Shown here: positions 5,761-11,676 of the stretch, in pieces
How positions within the stretch are numbered: the first letter of the stretch is position 1
Layout of the letters: each line of letters opens with the position of its first letter
Source of the DNA: Flavobacterium sp.
GTDB lineage: Bacteria; Bacteroidota; Bacteroidia; Flavobacteriales; Flavobacteriaceae
Direction: 5' to 3'
DNA length: 12,171 nucleotides
Assembly: GCA_030152225.1 (NCBI GenBank)
Contig: JASLHL010000261.1
Span: forward strand, 1 to 12,171
Program-made: the position numbers and the translations under genes
Notes under the pieces: generated by a model
The model's database searches: none
Seen by the model: the letters and a program-made list of their open reading frames with translations, nothing else
What the model was told of the DNA's origin: nothing

Positions 5761-6009
5761 TTACGAAATATTCAGTTTTCTTTTTTTTAGTAACTCTTTT
5801 CCTTTTTCAGTTACTAGTAGTGACCTTGAGGCCATACTGACTTTAGTCAGCATCCCTTTAGCACACAGGTTTTCTATATGTTTAAACACTGTAGACTTAG
5901 AGTACAAGTTGACTCTTTTAGCTATTTCTAAAACAGAAGGTGGGTAGCCAACTTCTGCTGTCAGGTCATCAATGGCTTTTAATACTTCACACTGTCTATT
6001 CGTCAGCAT
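5761..6009 (-). CDS. Stand-alone LexA-type winged-helix DNA-binding protein
   Basis: The 82-residue product matches the LexA N-terminal domain end to end: LTNRQCEVLKAIDDLTAEVG (2-21), YPPSVLEIAKRVNL (22-35), then SKSTVFKHIENLCAKGML (37-54), the recognition helix and start of the wing. Full LexA is about 200 residues; the S24 peptidase half is absent, with a natural stop after KKRKLNIS, so it cannot self-cleave under SOS. It could compete for host LexA boxes, regulate phage genes, or act as a replication accessory. GGGAG lies 6 nt before the ATG at 6009. The gene overlaps the initiator gene by 14 nt and precedes the recombinase gene. Confidence 0.82.
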   Translation of the reverse strand: MLTNRQCEVLKAIDDLTAEVGYPPSVLEIAKRVNLYSKSTVFKHIENLCAKGMLTKVSMASRSLLVTEKGKELLKKRKLNIS

Positions 6010-7021
6010 GGTTAGCTCCCTTCGCTCTTAGGTCTGCGAGTTGTTGCTTGAAAAACGCTTCAGACTCTGCTGATACTGGCGTTTCTTTAAAGTCTTCATT
6101 CGTCCAATCAGGTAATGTTTCTGTTTTGCTACTCTTTCCACGATTGTTATAACTATTATTTGATCTCGCTCGTCTCTTGGCGAAGTCAATTTGGTACTGC
6201 TCAGCCTCAGCCAAAGTTGTCACGTTATGGTTTTTCCAATCAGTAACAATCGCTTCGATGTAGTTCCATACGCCTTTACCTCTTATTTCAGACTTAGCCG
6301 TTATGTTCATAGCAAACAAGACCAAATCGTCTCCAACTTCATTGCATAAGTGCCTCATGTCTTCTTGGACAATCATATTTGGGAAACTAAAAACTTTCTG
6401 ATAAAATTCCATAGGTTCCCACACTGATGGTTTTGTTTCTTCCGTAGGAGTATTACCTTCACCTACACTAACCTTACCTATACTATCCTCTACTACACTA
6501 ACCTTACCTATACTAAGCGGACAGTCGGTTGACACTTGGTTGACATCTTGACCACCATCACCAAAAACGTTGTCATACTGGTGTTTAGATGGGTTTTCTG
6601 CTAATTCTCCAACCTCTAAACGTCCATCTGATGGTTGTCCTGTGGTTGTCGCTTGGTTGTCAATTTGTCGACCAACCGGAGCCTTTGTATAACTCCCATT
6701 TTCAGCTATGGATAACTTGTTAAACTCATTTGTGTGTATCGTTGCTTTCCGTCTATCTTTTCTAATTGAGTTGTGAATTCTCCAATCTTTAACAACAACT
6801 AAACCACCTTCAAATTCAATAATAAATTCCTTCGCTATTAATATTCTCATGTCATCTTCAGCTGCACTTATCATCCTCATAATCATTCTCGGACTATCGA
6901 TGAAGCCGTCATCATCGGCATTAACGTTGAGATGCATGTATAACGCTTGTGACGATTTAGGCATATCAAGAAACGCATCTGAATTTGTTATTAATTTACT
7001 TAGCATTCTTCTTTGAGCCAT
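5996..7021 (-). CDS. DnaD-domain phage replication initiator
   Basis: The 341-residue product has the layout of Gram-positive phage replisome organisers. Residues 1-95 form an N-terminal winged-helix-like domain (MAQRRMLSKLITNSDAFL, then LYMHLNVNADDDGFI). A low-complexity linker (about 105-200) contains a duplicated SIGKVSV. A DnaD/DnaB_2 domain occupies about 200-280, with WEPMEFYQKVFSF and the signature GKGVWNYIEAIVTDWKNHNV. A basic tail follows (AKRRARSNNSYNNRGKSS). It should bind the origin and recruit helicase. No DnaC-like loader gene is in the window. The linker-coding DNA holds the candidate origin iterons. AGGAGAG precedes ATG at 7021; the next gene upstream ends 9 bp away. Confidence 0.88.
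   Translation of the reverse strand: MAQRRMLSKLITNSDAFLDMPKSSQALYMHLNVNADDDGFIDSPRMIMRMISAAEDDMRILIAKEFIIEFEGGLVVVKDWRIHNSIRKDRRKATIHTNEFNKLSIAENGSYTKAPVGRQIDNQATTTGQPSDGRLEVGELAENPSKHQYDNVFGDGGQDVNQVSTDCPLSIGKVSVVEDSIGKVSVGEGNTPTEETKPSVWEPMEFYQKVFSFPNMIVQEDMRHLCNEVGDDLVLFAMNITAKSEIRGKGVWNYIEAIVTDWKNHNVTTLAEAEQYQIDFAKRRARSNNSYNNRGKSSKTETLPDWTNEDFKETPVSAESEAFFKQQLADLRAKGANHADE
6463..6515 (+). repeat. Two 23-bp direct repeats, 30-bp period
   Basis: Perfect copies of CTACACTAACCTTACCTATA plus CTA lie at 6463-6485 and 6493-6515. The 30-bp period is in frame and encodes the repeated SIGKVSV in the initiator linker. They lie beside the shorter iterons and may be part of the origin. Confidence 0.75.
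6463..6680. other. Candidate phage replication origin (iterons inside the initiator gene)
   Basis: Besides the 23-bp pair, 8-bp iterons occur with exact 11-bp phase: CGGTTGAC at 6526-6533, TGGTTGAC at 6537-6544, then TGGTTGTC at 6632-6639, 6643-6650 and 6654-6661. A TTGTCGACCAA palindrome-like sequence follows at 6665-6675. Eleven is not a multiple of three, so the iterons are read in different frames (Asp-Asn-Gln, Thr-Thr, Gly-Gln-Pro) and cannot be explained by peptide repetition; the DNA itself seems conserved. Origins inside the initiator gene are known from lambda O and several Gram-positive phages. Confidence 0.6.
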
Positions 7022-7030
7022 AACTCTCTC

Positions 7031-7771
7031 CTATTCTGGCAATTGCCACCTTCTGATTTCGTAATCAGGATCGGCATCCATTTCTTGCATTTGTTTATTA
7101 CTCATTAATTTGTAATCAAGTATTTGCTGGTCAGTTAACTTAATTGCTCCAACATGATATTTGGCACAAAACGCCGTATAACCAATCATTTCTATTTCAT
7201 GATGATACTTAGATTCAAGAATCATATAGTATCGACCTCTATGGTCCGTTTTACTTCGTTTCTCGCTACCTACGGCATTAACATGATGTACTTCAAGCGC
7301 AACATGCACTTTACGTCTAGCACTCACAAAACACCGTTTATTGGCGGCACAAAAAAACATCATCTTGTTGATATCTGTTGTAAGGTGCATGTCTTTCATA
7401 TAGAAATCCAAATCATATTTAAAACAGTACTCGACTAACCATTCGATAAACATTGTTGCTGTCGCTTTTTTACAATCTGATAATGAAAACCACAAATGAC
7501 CTGTTTCATCACAAAATTTAAGTTTTAAATCATCTTTGACTAAGTCAAAGGGATCGCCCCAATTCTCATTAATATCTTTAATCAAGGCATGAATTTTTCG
7601 ACGTTGTAATGAAGTTATTACGTCTGGATCATTTGGTGTTAAATCATATAGTTCTATTTTCTTCATAGCAGCTGTTTCTAGCTCTTTGTTGTCACCTTTG
7701 GTTAATGGCCTCAAAATGTAATTTCCTTCATTGTCACGCCCTACCAATCTCACCTGGTTAGCGTATCGCAT
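7031..7771 (-). CDS. NinB-like/HNHc putative nuclease
   Basis: The 246-residue product resembles the putative HNHc nuclease (HNHc_6) proteins of Gram-positive phages. Residues 52-112 (ITSLQRRKIHALIKDINENW, then FSLSDCKKATATMFIEWLVE) resemble the NinB/Orf recombination-mediator fold. Residues 140-215 are the HNH part: Cys141 and Cys147, HHVNAVG (162-168), DHRGRYY (176-182), KYHHEIEMIG (189-197) and KYHVGAIKL (204-212). In active members the penultimate motif usually reads like HxEAHxxG; here Met195 stands where I expect His, and paired zinc cysteines are incomplete, so nuclease activity is doubtful. Its place between DUF1351/ERF and the initiator fits a role in recombination. The ATG at 7771 has a modest AAGGATG upstream. 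Confidence 0.75.
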   Translation of the reverse strand: MRYANQVRLVGRDNEGNYILRPLTKGDNKELETAAMKKIELYDLTPNDPDVITSLQRRKIHALIKDINENWGDPFDLVKDDLKLKFCDETGHLWFSLSDCKKATATMFIEWLVEYCFKYDLDFYMKDMHLTTDINKMMFFCAANKRCFVSARRKVHVALEVHHVNAVGSEKRSKTDHRGRYYMILESKYHHEIEMIGYTAFCAKYHVGAIKLTDQQILDYKLMSNKQMQEMDADPDYEIRRWQLPE

Positions 7772-7783
7772 TCACTCACATCC

Positions 7784-8764
7784 TTATAGTTGTTCAACAC
7801 CGATACCTGCCGATGTAATATAACGCCCTAACCCTCGTTTTTGTTCAGTTGTTACTGTTAATTTCAAAATCAAGATTTCGGTTTCTTCAGCTACTGCTTG
7901 TTGTTTTGGTTCAGGAGGAATAACATTTTCAGCAGTTGGTTTTGAGACTGGTTCCGGCACAACCTTTTCCATCTTTTCTTTTGCTTGTGTAATGCGGGCT
8001 TCCCGGTCAGCTTCAAGTTGTCTTTGGACTTCTGCTTTACGTTCTGCAACTTCTTGCTCTTGAACAGCTTTTAATTCATCTTGTCGCTTCTGTTCATCTA
8101 ATCTTTCCTTTTCTTCTTTTACATAGTTCTTAATACTGGCAATTACTTTGCCGCTTGGAACTCCTTGTTCGATTTGAATTAGCCATCCGCCATCGTCAAC
8201 GTTTAATGCTGCACAGTAGTCTTTCACTACAGCCACCTCGTTAATTTTGTGATTGATACCTTCTTGTAAACGAGCCACCTCGTCAATAATTAGTTGCCGG
8301 CGTTTTTTTTCGCTAACATTTTTAGTTAACCATTCCTTTTGAATGACAACCGCTTCTACAGATACATCACTACTTTCAATAATTTCTGCAATTAGTTCTT
8401 TTACTTGCTTCAATCGCTCTAATCGTTGACTTTCCTCAAACTCCCTAACCTTTTCAGCAATCGGTTCACTCACTTCATTAATTCGGGCAATATAACCTTT
8501 TATTTTTTCTTCAAACTCTACCAGTGGGGCATTATAATTATTTTTAGCCTCGATTTTAGCTCGATTAATTGCTTCAGAATACTTATTTAGTTCTGCTCGG
8601 CTCTTCTTAGCTTCCCCTAACATATCTTCAGTAAATACAAGATTGTCATATTTGTTTTCGATAGATGAAACTAGTTCATTAAGTTTAGCCTCGTTATGCA
8701 TAGTAATTTCAGTGTTGACTGTTACTTCAAACGTTAGTTGATTTTCTGCTATTTCAGTTGTCAT
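7784..8764 (-). CDS. DUF1351 coiled-coil protein
   Basis: ATG at 8764 is preceded by GAGGAG with 7-nt spacing; an earlier possible start at 8797 has no such site. The 326-residue product has the layout of DUF1351 proteins, which typically sit next to single-strand annealing proteins in Gram-positive phages. Residues 20-115 include NELVSSIENKYDNLVFTEDM and helices with YSEAINRAKIEAKNNYNAPL. A middle segment has KDYCAALNVDDGGWLIQIEQ. A long charged coiled coil (about 215-270) follows, then a proline-rich linker (PEPVSKPTAENVIPPEPKQQ) and a compact beta-like end. Likely a partner of ERF in recombination; biochemical role unknown. It overlaps the erf stop by 11 nt. Confidence 0.85.
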   Translation of the reverse strand: MTTEIAENQLTFEVTVNTEITMHNEAKLNELVSSIENKYDNLVFTEDMLGEAKKSRAELNKYSEAINRAKIEAKNNYNAPLVEFEEKIKGYIARINEVSEPIAEKVREFEESQRLERLKQVKELIAEIIESSDVSVEAVVIQKEWLTKNVSEKKRRQLIIDEVARLQEGINHKINEVAVVKDYCAALNVDDGGWLIQIEQGVPSGKVIASIKNYVKEEKERLDEQKRQDELKAVQEQEVAERKAEVQRQLEADREARITQAKEKMEKVVPEPVSKPTAENVIPPEPKQQAVAEETEILILKLTVTTEQKRGLGRYITSAGIGVEQL

Positions 8765-9422
8765 TGTTTTTCTCCTCTTCCCATGGGAATTTTTCATTTT
8801 TAGCTTGTTGTTTCTTTAATTTTTCTGATTGTTTGACAAACCGATTTAGGACTGTTCCAGCATCATCTTCAGTTATAGCCTCTAGTTTTGAAGAAATATT
8901 TAACTCTGCTGCTATTTCGTTCCAGACATCATTAAAAGAACTCTCGGTACTTTCTGCCTGTTCTTCGATTTTTTTAAAAATTAATTCTTTTTGTGTTTTG
9001 TTTGCAAATGTTTGTTGTACACCTTTATTGCCTTCACCATCGTTTTCAGACTCTTCTTCTGCTGCTGCGATACCAAAAGCACTTTTTAGCGAGTATTTTT
9101 GCGTATAAGTAATGGCTGATCCGAATGCTTGCATGTCCTTTACCATTATCGGAAACGCTATTTCGTCAAACTCCATAAATTCGCCTGTTTCATGATAGAC
9201 AACCGTCTTCACATAAACAGTTGTATCATCTGTTCGAGTTTCCATTGTTGGTAATAAACCGGTACCTTCACAAGCTTTATCAATAGCGCCTTGGATGTCA
9301 CTCAAAGTTAAATACGGCTGCCCTGTTCCGTGGTTAAATCCTGTTGCTTTCGGCTGGATCAATTTTTCTCGAAAGATAATCATTGCTCCAATAATATTTT
9401 TCACTTGGTCAGATTTATTCAT
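8754..9422 (-). CDS. erf: ERF-family single-strand annealing protein
   Basis: The 222-residue product shows the ERF core QAFGSAITYTQKYSLKSAFG (98-117) followed by IAAAEEESENDGE, and an N-terminal half with PYLTLSDIQGAIDKACEGTG (36-55) and beta strands (TTVYVKTVVYHETGEFMEF). ERF proteins anneal complementary single strands during phage genome recombination and circularisation. Residues 135-210 are a helical, charged linker and the end is FPWEEEKNNDN, an acidic tail that loosely recalls tails contacting other replication proteins. No ssb gene is in the window. ATG at 9422 has GAGGTGAC upstream and overlaps the previous gene's end by 8 nt, suggesting coupling. Confidence 0.9.
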   Translation of the reverse strand: MNKSDQVKNIIGAMIIFREKLIQPKATGFNHGTGQPYLTLSDIQGAIDKACEGTGLLPTMETRTDDTTVYVKTVVYHETGEFMEFDEIAFPIMVKDMQAFGSAITYTQKYSLKSAFGIAAAEEESENDGEGNKGVQQTFANKTQKELIFKKIEEQAESTESSFNDVWNEIAAELNISSKLEAITEDDAGTVLNRFVKQSEKLKKQQAKNEKFPWEEEKNNDN

Positions 9423-9600
9423 CAGCTGTCACCTCTTTTTCTTTTAAATAACTTGCTAGTTCTAATTCAGATTCTTTTAATCGACTAGCCCATAGTGCAG
9501 TTGCTTTTTCACTCATTGCGAAAGCGTACCTTTTCTTGCAGTTTTCAATTTTTCGTTCTAAGCGCCACTCTTCTTGGTCAATGGTAAATGTCTTTGTCAA
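9415..9600 (-). CDS. Hypothetical helical protein (61 aa)
   Basis: TTG at 9600 is preferred: AAAGGAAG lies 7 nt upstream. The in-frame ATG at 9618 overlaps that site and has no ribosome binding site of its own. The product is nearly all charged helix: TKTFTIDQEEWRLERKIENC, then KKRYAFAMSEKATALWASRL and KESELELASYLKEKEV. It is likely a small coiled coil. It overlaps erf by 8 nt, so it probably belongs to the recombination module, but no family is recognised. Confidence 0.65.
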   Translation of the reverse strand: MTKTFTIDQEEWRLERKIENCKKRYAFAMSEKATALWASRLKESELELASYLKEKEVTADE

Positions 9601-9659
9601 TTTGACACTTCCTTTCATTTCGTGATATTCTCAACTTAATAAATTTTGATTTGTACCCT

Positions 9660-9695
9660 AACTAGCAAGGATTGCATTCCTATGCTAGTTTTTTT
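9660..9695 (+). terminator. Intrinsic terminator pointing against the operon
   Basis: AACTAGCA (9660-9667) pairs perfectly with TGCTAGTT (9683-9690), extended by AGGA/TCCT with one bulged A and a 6-nt loop, followed by a run of seven T on the plus strand. On the minus strand the hairpin is followed by AGGGTAC, so it should not stop the leftward operon. No plus-strand gene precedes it. Confidence 0.6.
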
Positions 9696-9855
9696 ATTCC
9701 AGATAAACTTTATCCCATCTTTGCAAAAACTCATGATTATACCGCTCTTTTTTCCATTTACTGACCCGTTGAACTGCTAAGAAGGTCGATTTTGAACGAT
9801 TAAACTTCTCACTTAACTTTTCGGCTTCTTTTCGCATGATTTCTTCTCGTGTCAT
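9694..9855 (-). CDS. Hypothetical basic protein (53 aa)
   Basis: ATG at 9855 is preceded by AAGGAGG with 6-nt spacing, and it shares one base with the previous stop (TAATG). The product MTREEIMRKEAEKLSEKFNR continues SKSTFLAVQRVSKWKKERYN and ends HEFLQRWDKVYLE. It is helical, with basic residues in the middle and Trp at 34 and 47. It may be a small DNA-binding or adaptor protein; no family is recognised. The clear coupling and ribosome binding site make it a real gene despite its size. Its stop codon lies in the A-tract before the hairpin at 9660-9690. Confidence 0.7.
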   Translation of the reverse strand: MTREEIMRKEAEKLSEKFNRSKSTFLAVQRVSKWKKERYNHEFLQRWDKVYLE

Positions 9856-10130
9856 TACTCAACCTCCTTGTATTCTCGTCTTAAATCGTCATACTCTAGC
9901 AACCTTCCAGTTTCCACATGAATTAACAATTCCGTTCGATTGTCTCTTGTGATTGCTTCATACCACCCAAGACTAGCAGGTTTAATATCTTTGATTTTAA
10001 AACCATAATCTTTAGCGATTATTCTAATTCTTTTGTACTTAATAAACTCTGTCGTGTCTAATGTCAATACGTAATCCCCTCTGTGGATACTGTTAACAAC
10101 CTGTGCATAACTCTTACTTACTAGTGTCAT
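9855..10130 (-). CDS. Hypothetical protein (91 aa)
   Basis: The product begins MTLVSKSYAQVVNSIHRGDY and is rich in predicted beta strands (YVLTLDTTEFIKYKRIRIIA, then WYEAITRDNRTELLIHVETG), ending in an acidic/basic helix (YDDLRREYKEVE). ATG at 10130 overlaps the membrane-protein gene by 17 nt; the ribosome binding site is weak (AAGG about 6 nt upstream), so translation is probably coupled. It has no motif I can assign. Its stop overlaps the ATG of the 53-residue gene by one base. Confidence 0.68.
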   Translation of the reverse strand: MTLVSKSYAQVVNSIHRGDYVLTLDTTEFIKYKRIRIIAKDYGFKIKDIKPASLGWYEAITRDNRTELLIHVETGRLLEYDDLRREYKEVE

Positions 10131-10314
10131 AAAGCGCCTTACACGTTGCGATTAAGTACAGGCACAAGCCAACAACCGCAACCGTCAAGGTCATCATAGC
10201 CGTATGAATGTAATCATGGTAGCCAATCAGACCGCCGATTAAAATTAGTGTCAAGGCTTCAATAATGTAAATGACTATCTGGATAGATTTTTCAGCTCGC
10301 CGTTGTTTTCTCAT
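10114..10314 (-). CDS. Small two-helix membrane protein (66 aa)
   Basis: ATG at 10314 is chosen because AAAGGAG lies 10 nt upstream; a longer reading to 10368 has no site and would overlap the 49-residue gene fully in that stretch. After a basic start (MRKQRRAEKS) come two hydrophobic helices, about 11-32 (IQIVIYIIEALTLILIGGLI) and 38-58 (HTAMMTLTVAVVGLCLYLIA), joined by GYHDYI, with a short polar tail. By the positive-inside rule the N-terminus faces the cytoplasm. Small early membrane proteins in phages can act in exclusion or in anchoring replication; nothing here decides. Confidence 0.7.
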   Translation of the reverse strand: MRKQRRAEKSIQIVIYIIEALTLILIGGLIGYHDYIHTAMMTLTVAVVGLCLYLIATCKALYDTSK

Positions 10315-10441
10315 TAGCCATTTTCTCCTTTGCATAATTTTTGATGATGTCTCCCACCACAGAAGCAATCTCTGGTGGGATTTTTACTGTTCTCAAATCA
10401 GGAATTTCTTTCCCGTTTAAGTCCACGTTAACGACTTTCAT
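10292..10441 (-). CDS. Hypothetical protein (49 aa; 51 aa if TTG start)
   Basis: The frame encodes MKVVNVDLNGKEIPDLRTVK, then IPPEIASVVGDIIKNYAKEK and MANEKTTAS. The ATG at 10441 is 14 nt from GGAAG; an in-frame TTG at 10447 has the better 8-nt spacing to it, so the true product may be two residues longer. It fills the gap between cro and the membrane-protein gene and overlaps the latter by 23 nt, whose ribosome binding site lies inside it. It resembles a small, folded strand-helix protein; no family is recognised. Confidence 0.65.
   Translation of the reverse strand: MKVVNVDLNGKEIPDLRTVKIPPEIASVVGDIIKNYAKEKMANEKTTAS
10352..10385 (+). terminator. Possible terminator-like hairpin on the plus strand
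   Basis: TCCCACCA (10352-10359) and TGGTGGGA (10373-10380) form a perfect 8-bp stem with a 13-nt loop, followed by five T. It lies inside the 49-residue gene and, like the one at 9660-9695, points against the operon. The long loop and short T run make it weak. Confidence 0.35.
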
Positions 10442-10469
10442 TTTCAATTGTTTCTCTTCCTTTCTCTAA

Positions 10470-10700
10470 TTATCGTTCTTTATCGGGAACGGTTTTTGTA
10501 AAAAAAATACTCAAATCGCCTGACACATACCCGAATATTCCTGCAAGTTTGATTAATTCGTCAGCGCCTAGCGCCACAAGCCCATTCTCTCTTTTGGCAT
10601 AAGGGGTTCTTGTTTTCCACCCCATCTTTGCTGCTACTTCATCTTGTGTAAATCCGCTAGCGATCCGTTCAGCACGAATCCGTTTTAAATCAACTGTCAT
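10470..10700 (-). CDS. cro: Cro-like XRE-family repressor
   Basis: ATG at 10700 has GAGAGAGGTG six nt upstream; a GTG three codons earlier is part of that site. The 76-residue product has a helix-turn-helix at about 17-37 (FTQDEVAAKMGWKTRTPYAK), then RENGLVALGADELIKLAGIF, typical of small XRE proteins. It is the first gene of the leftward operon, divergent from cI, which is the usual Cro position. It would bind the shared operators to favour the lytic state. Its 3' end contains a fourth operator-like site. Cro-type naming rests on position and size. Confidence 0.85.
   Translation of the reverse strand: MTVDLKRIRAERIASGFTQDEVAAKMGWKTRTPYAKRENGLVALGADELIKLAGIFGYVSGDLSIFFTKTVPDKER
10474..10491. 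promoter_or_regulatory. Operator-like site O1 (3' end of cro)
   Basis: CGTTCTTTATCGGGAACG has inverted CGTTC/GAACG arms 8 bp apart and matches the promoter-proximal site O2 at 16 of 18 positions. It overlaps the last codons of cro, recalling the downstream operator of TP901-1. Confidence 0.6.
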
Positions 10701-10719
10701 ATCTAACACCTCTCTCTGT

Positions 10720-10737
10720 CGTTCTTTATTGGGAACA
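10720..10737. promoter_or_regulatory. Operator-like site O2 at the lytic promoter start
   Basis: CGTTCTTTATTGGGAACA lies where the leftward transcript should begin (about 10736), so a bound repressor would block the lytic promoter. Confidence 0.65.
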
Positions 10738-10742
10738 ACACA

Positions 10743-10771
10743 AATATACCTTTCCCGTTCTCGTTTGTCAA
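10743..10771 (-). promoter_or_regulatory. Leftward early (lytic) promoter
   Basis: On the minus strand, a consensus TTGACA (10771-10766) and TATATT (10748-10743) are separated by exactly 17 bp. It should drive cro and the whole early operon. The spacer contains operator half-site O3. Confidence 0.85.
10751..10766. promoter_or_regulatory. Operator-like half-site O3 in the lytic promoter spacer
   Basis: TTTCCCG on the plus strand matches the strong half of the operator (CGTTCCCGA); the other half is poor. Its place between -35 and -10 supports a regulatory role. Confidence 0.45.
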
Positions 10772-10817
10772 CACATAACTCTAAATATTACTCAAAAAAG
10801 TTTTTTTTAGATATCTA

Positions 10818-10846
10818 TTGTATCCATTCGGGAACGATGCTATAAT
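10818..10846 (+). promoter_or_regulatory. Repressor (cI) promoter
   Basis: TATAAT at 10841-10846 is preceded by TGC (extended -10) and, 17 bp away, by a weak -35 TTGTAT (10818-10823). The operator-like sequence CGGGAACG lies in the spacer, so CI or Cro could regulate it. Confidence 0.75.
10819..10836. promoter_or_regulatory. Operator-like site O4 in the cI promoter
   Basis: The right half (TCGGGAACG) is identical to O1; the left half is diverged. It overlaps the cI promoter spacer, fitting autoregulation. Confidence 0.5.
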
Positions 10847-10874
10847 TTAATCATTAACGAAATGAGGTGAATCT

Positions 10875-11582
10875 ATGAGGCCTAATGATGAAATAATAGA
10901 CATATTAACTCGACTGAAAGATGAACGTAGCATGTCTCTCAGCGAATTAGCAAGAAAAGTAGGGATGGCTAAATCAGCTTTATCAAGGTATTTCAATAAA
11001 ACTAGAGAATTCCCACTGAACAGAGTTGAAGATTTCGCAAAAGCTTTAGGTGTTAGCTCTGAATATATCTTGGGATTTTCAGAAGAAGTAAAAAATGACA
11101 TCACTACTATATACAACAAATTAAATGAAACTAGACAAACGAACGTATACACCTTCGCTGAGGAACAATTGGAAGAACAAACCGATGACGAACTTTATAG
11201 CAACATTGTAGAATTCCCTAACGGACGTTCAACTGCTGCCGGAAGTCCGTTAGACGGTACGTCTGAAGATGGGCAACTACAATCTATGCTTGTGATGGAT
11301 AGAGAGTTGATTCCAGATAATGCAGACGAATTGATTACAGTTGCTGGTAATTCAATGGAGCCTACGTTAATGGAAGGACAGCAAGTATTCATTCGCTATC
11401 AACCTTATGTTGAAAAAGGAGAAATTGCCATTGTAGCAATTGAAGATGAAGGAGTTACTTGTAAGAGAGTTTATTTTAATGACTCAAAAGAAGAAATCAT
11501 ACTAGAGTCAGACAATGATGATTACGAAGACATGATTTTCTCAACTGATGAAATAAGAATTATTGGTAAGGTTTTACTATAA
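10875..11582 (+). CDS. cI: CI-type phage repressor with S24 self-cleaving domain
   Basis: The 235-residue product has an N-terminal XRE helix-turn-helix (about 20-45: MSLSELARKVGMAKSALSRY), a linker, and a LexA/S24 C-terminal domain. The likely cleavage bond is A122-G123 in TAAGSP. Catalytic S160 lies in AGNSMEPTL and the general-base K197 in TCKRVYF. RecA-stimulated self-cleavage would release the lytic promoter after DNA damage. The start at 10875 has GAGGTG five nt upstream. It is transcribed away from cro, with a terminator right after its stop. It is full length and intact. Confidence 0.93.
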   Translation: MRPNDEIIDILTRLKDERSMSLSELARKVGMAKSALSRYFNKTREFPLNRVEDFAKALGVSSEYILGFSEEVKNDITTIYNKLNETRQTNVYTFAEEQLEEQTDDELYSNIVEFPNGRSTAAGSPLDGTSEDGQLQSMLVMDRELIPDNADELITVAGNSMEPTLMEGQQVFIRYQPYVEKGEIAIVAIEDEGVTCKRVYFNDSKEEIILESDNDDYEDMIFSTDEIRIIGKVLL

Positions 11583-11587
11583 AAAAA

Positions 11588-11624
11588 GCCGCTGACTATT
11601 TGCGGTAGTCAACGGCAACTTTTT
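11588..11624 (+). terminator. Terminator after cI, probably bidirectional
   Basis: GCCG-C-TGACTA pairs with TAGTCA-A-CGGC (one C/A mismatch, 7-nt loop), followed by five T on the plus strand. On the minus strand the same hairpin is followed by seven T (11587-11581), so it should also stop transcription coming from the right. Confidence 0.8.
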
Positions 11625-11676
11625 ATTATATAAAGGTACGATAAAAATATTATATCATAAAGGAGACAAAAAAGTT

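Noticed and set aside
5654..5947. Open frame on the plus strand
   Set aside because: It is opposite the recombinase and LexA-type genes; Ser/Phe-rich antisense product typical of a shadow.
7154..7438. Open frame on the plus strand
   Set aside because: It is the antisense of the HNHc-like gene, with no start signal.
8758..9108. Open frame on the plus strand
   Set aside because: It is opposite erf; Ser/Phe/Cys-rich antisense composition and no ribosome binding site.
9360..9382. Sequence resembling the boundary hairpin (TGATTATCTTTCGAGAAA on the minus strand) in the start of erf
   Set aside because: It has no second arm and encodes conserved-looking residues; likely chance.
10847..11152. Open frame on the minus strand across the cI start
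   Set aside because: It is opposite the well-supported cI gene and would start inside it without a ribosome binding site.
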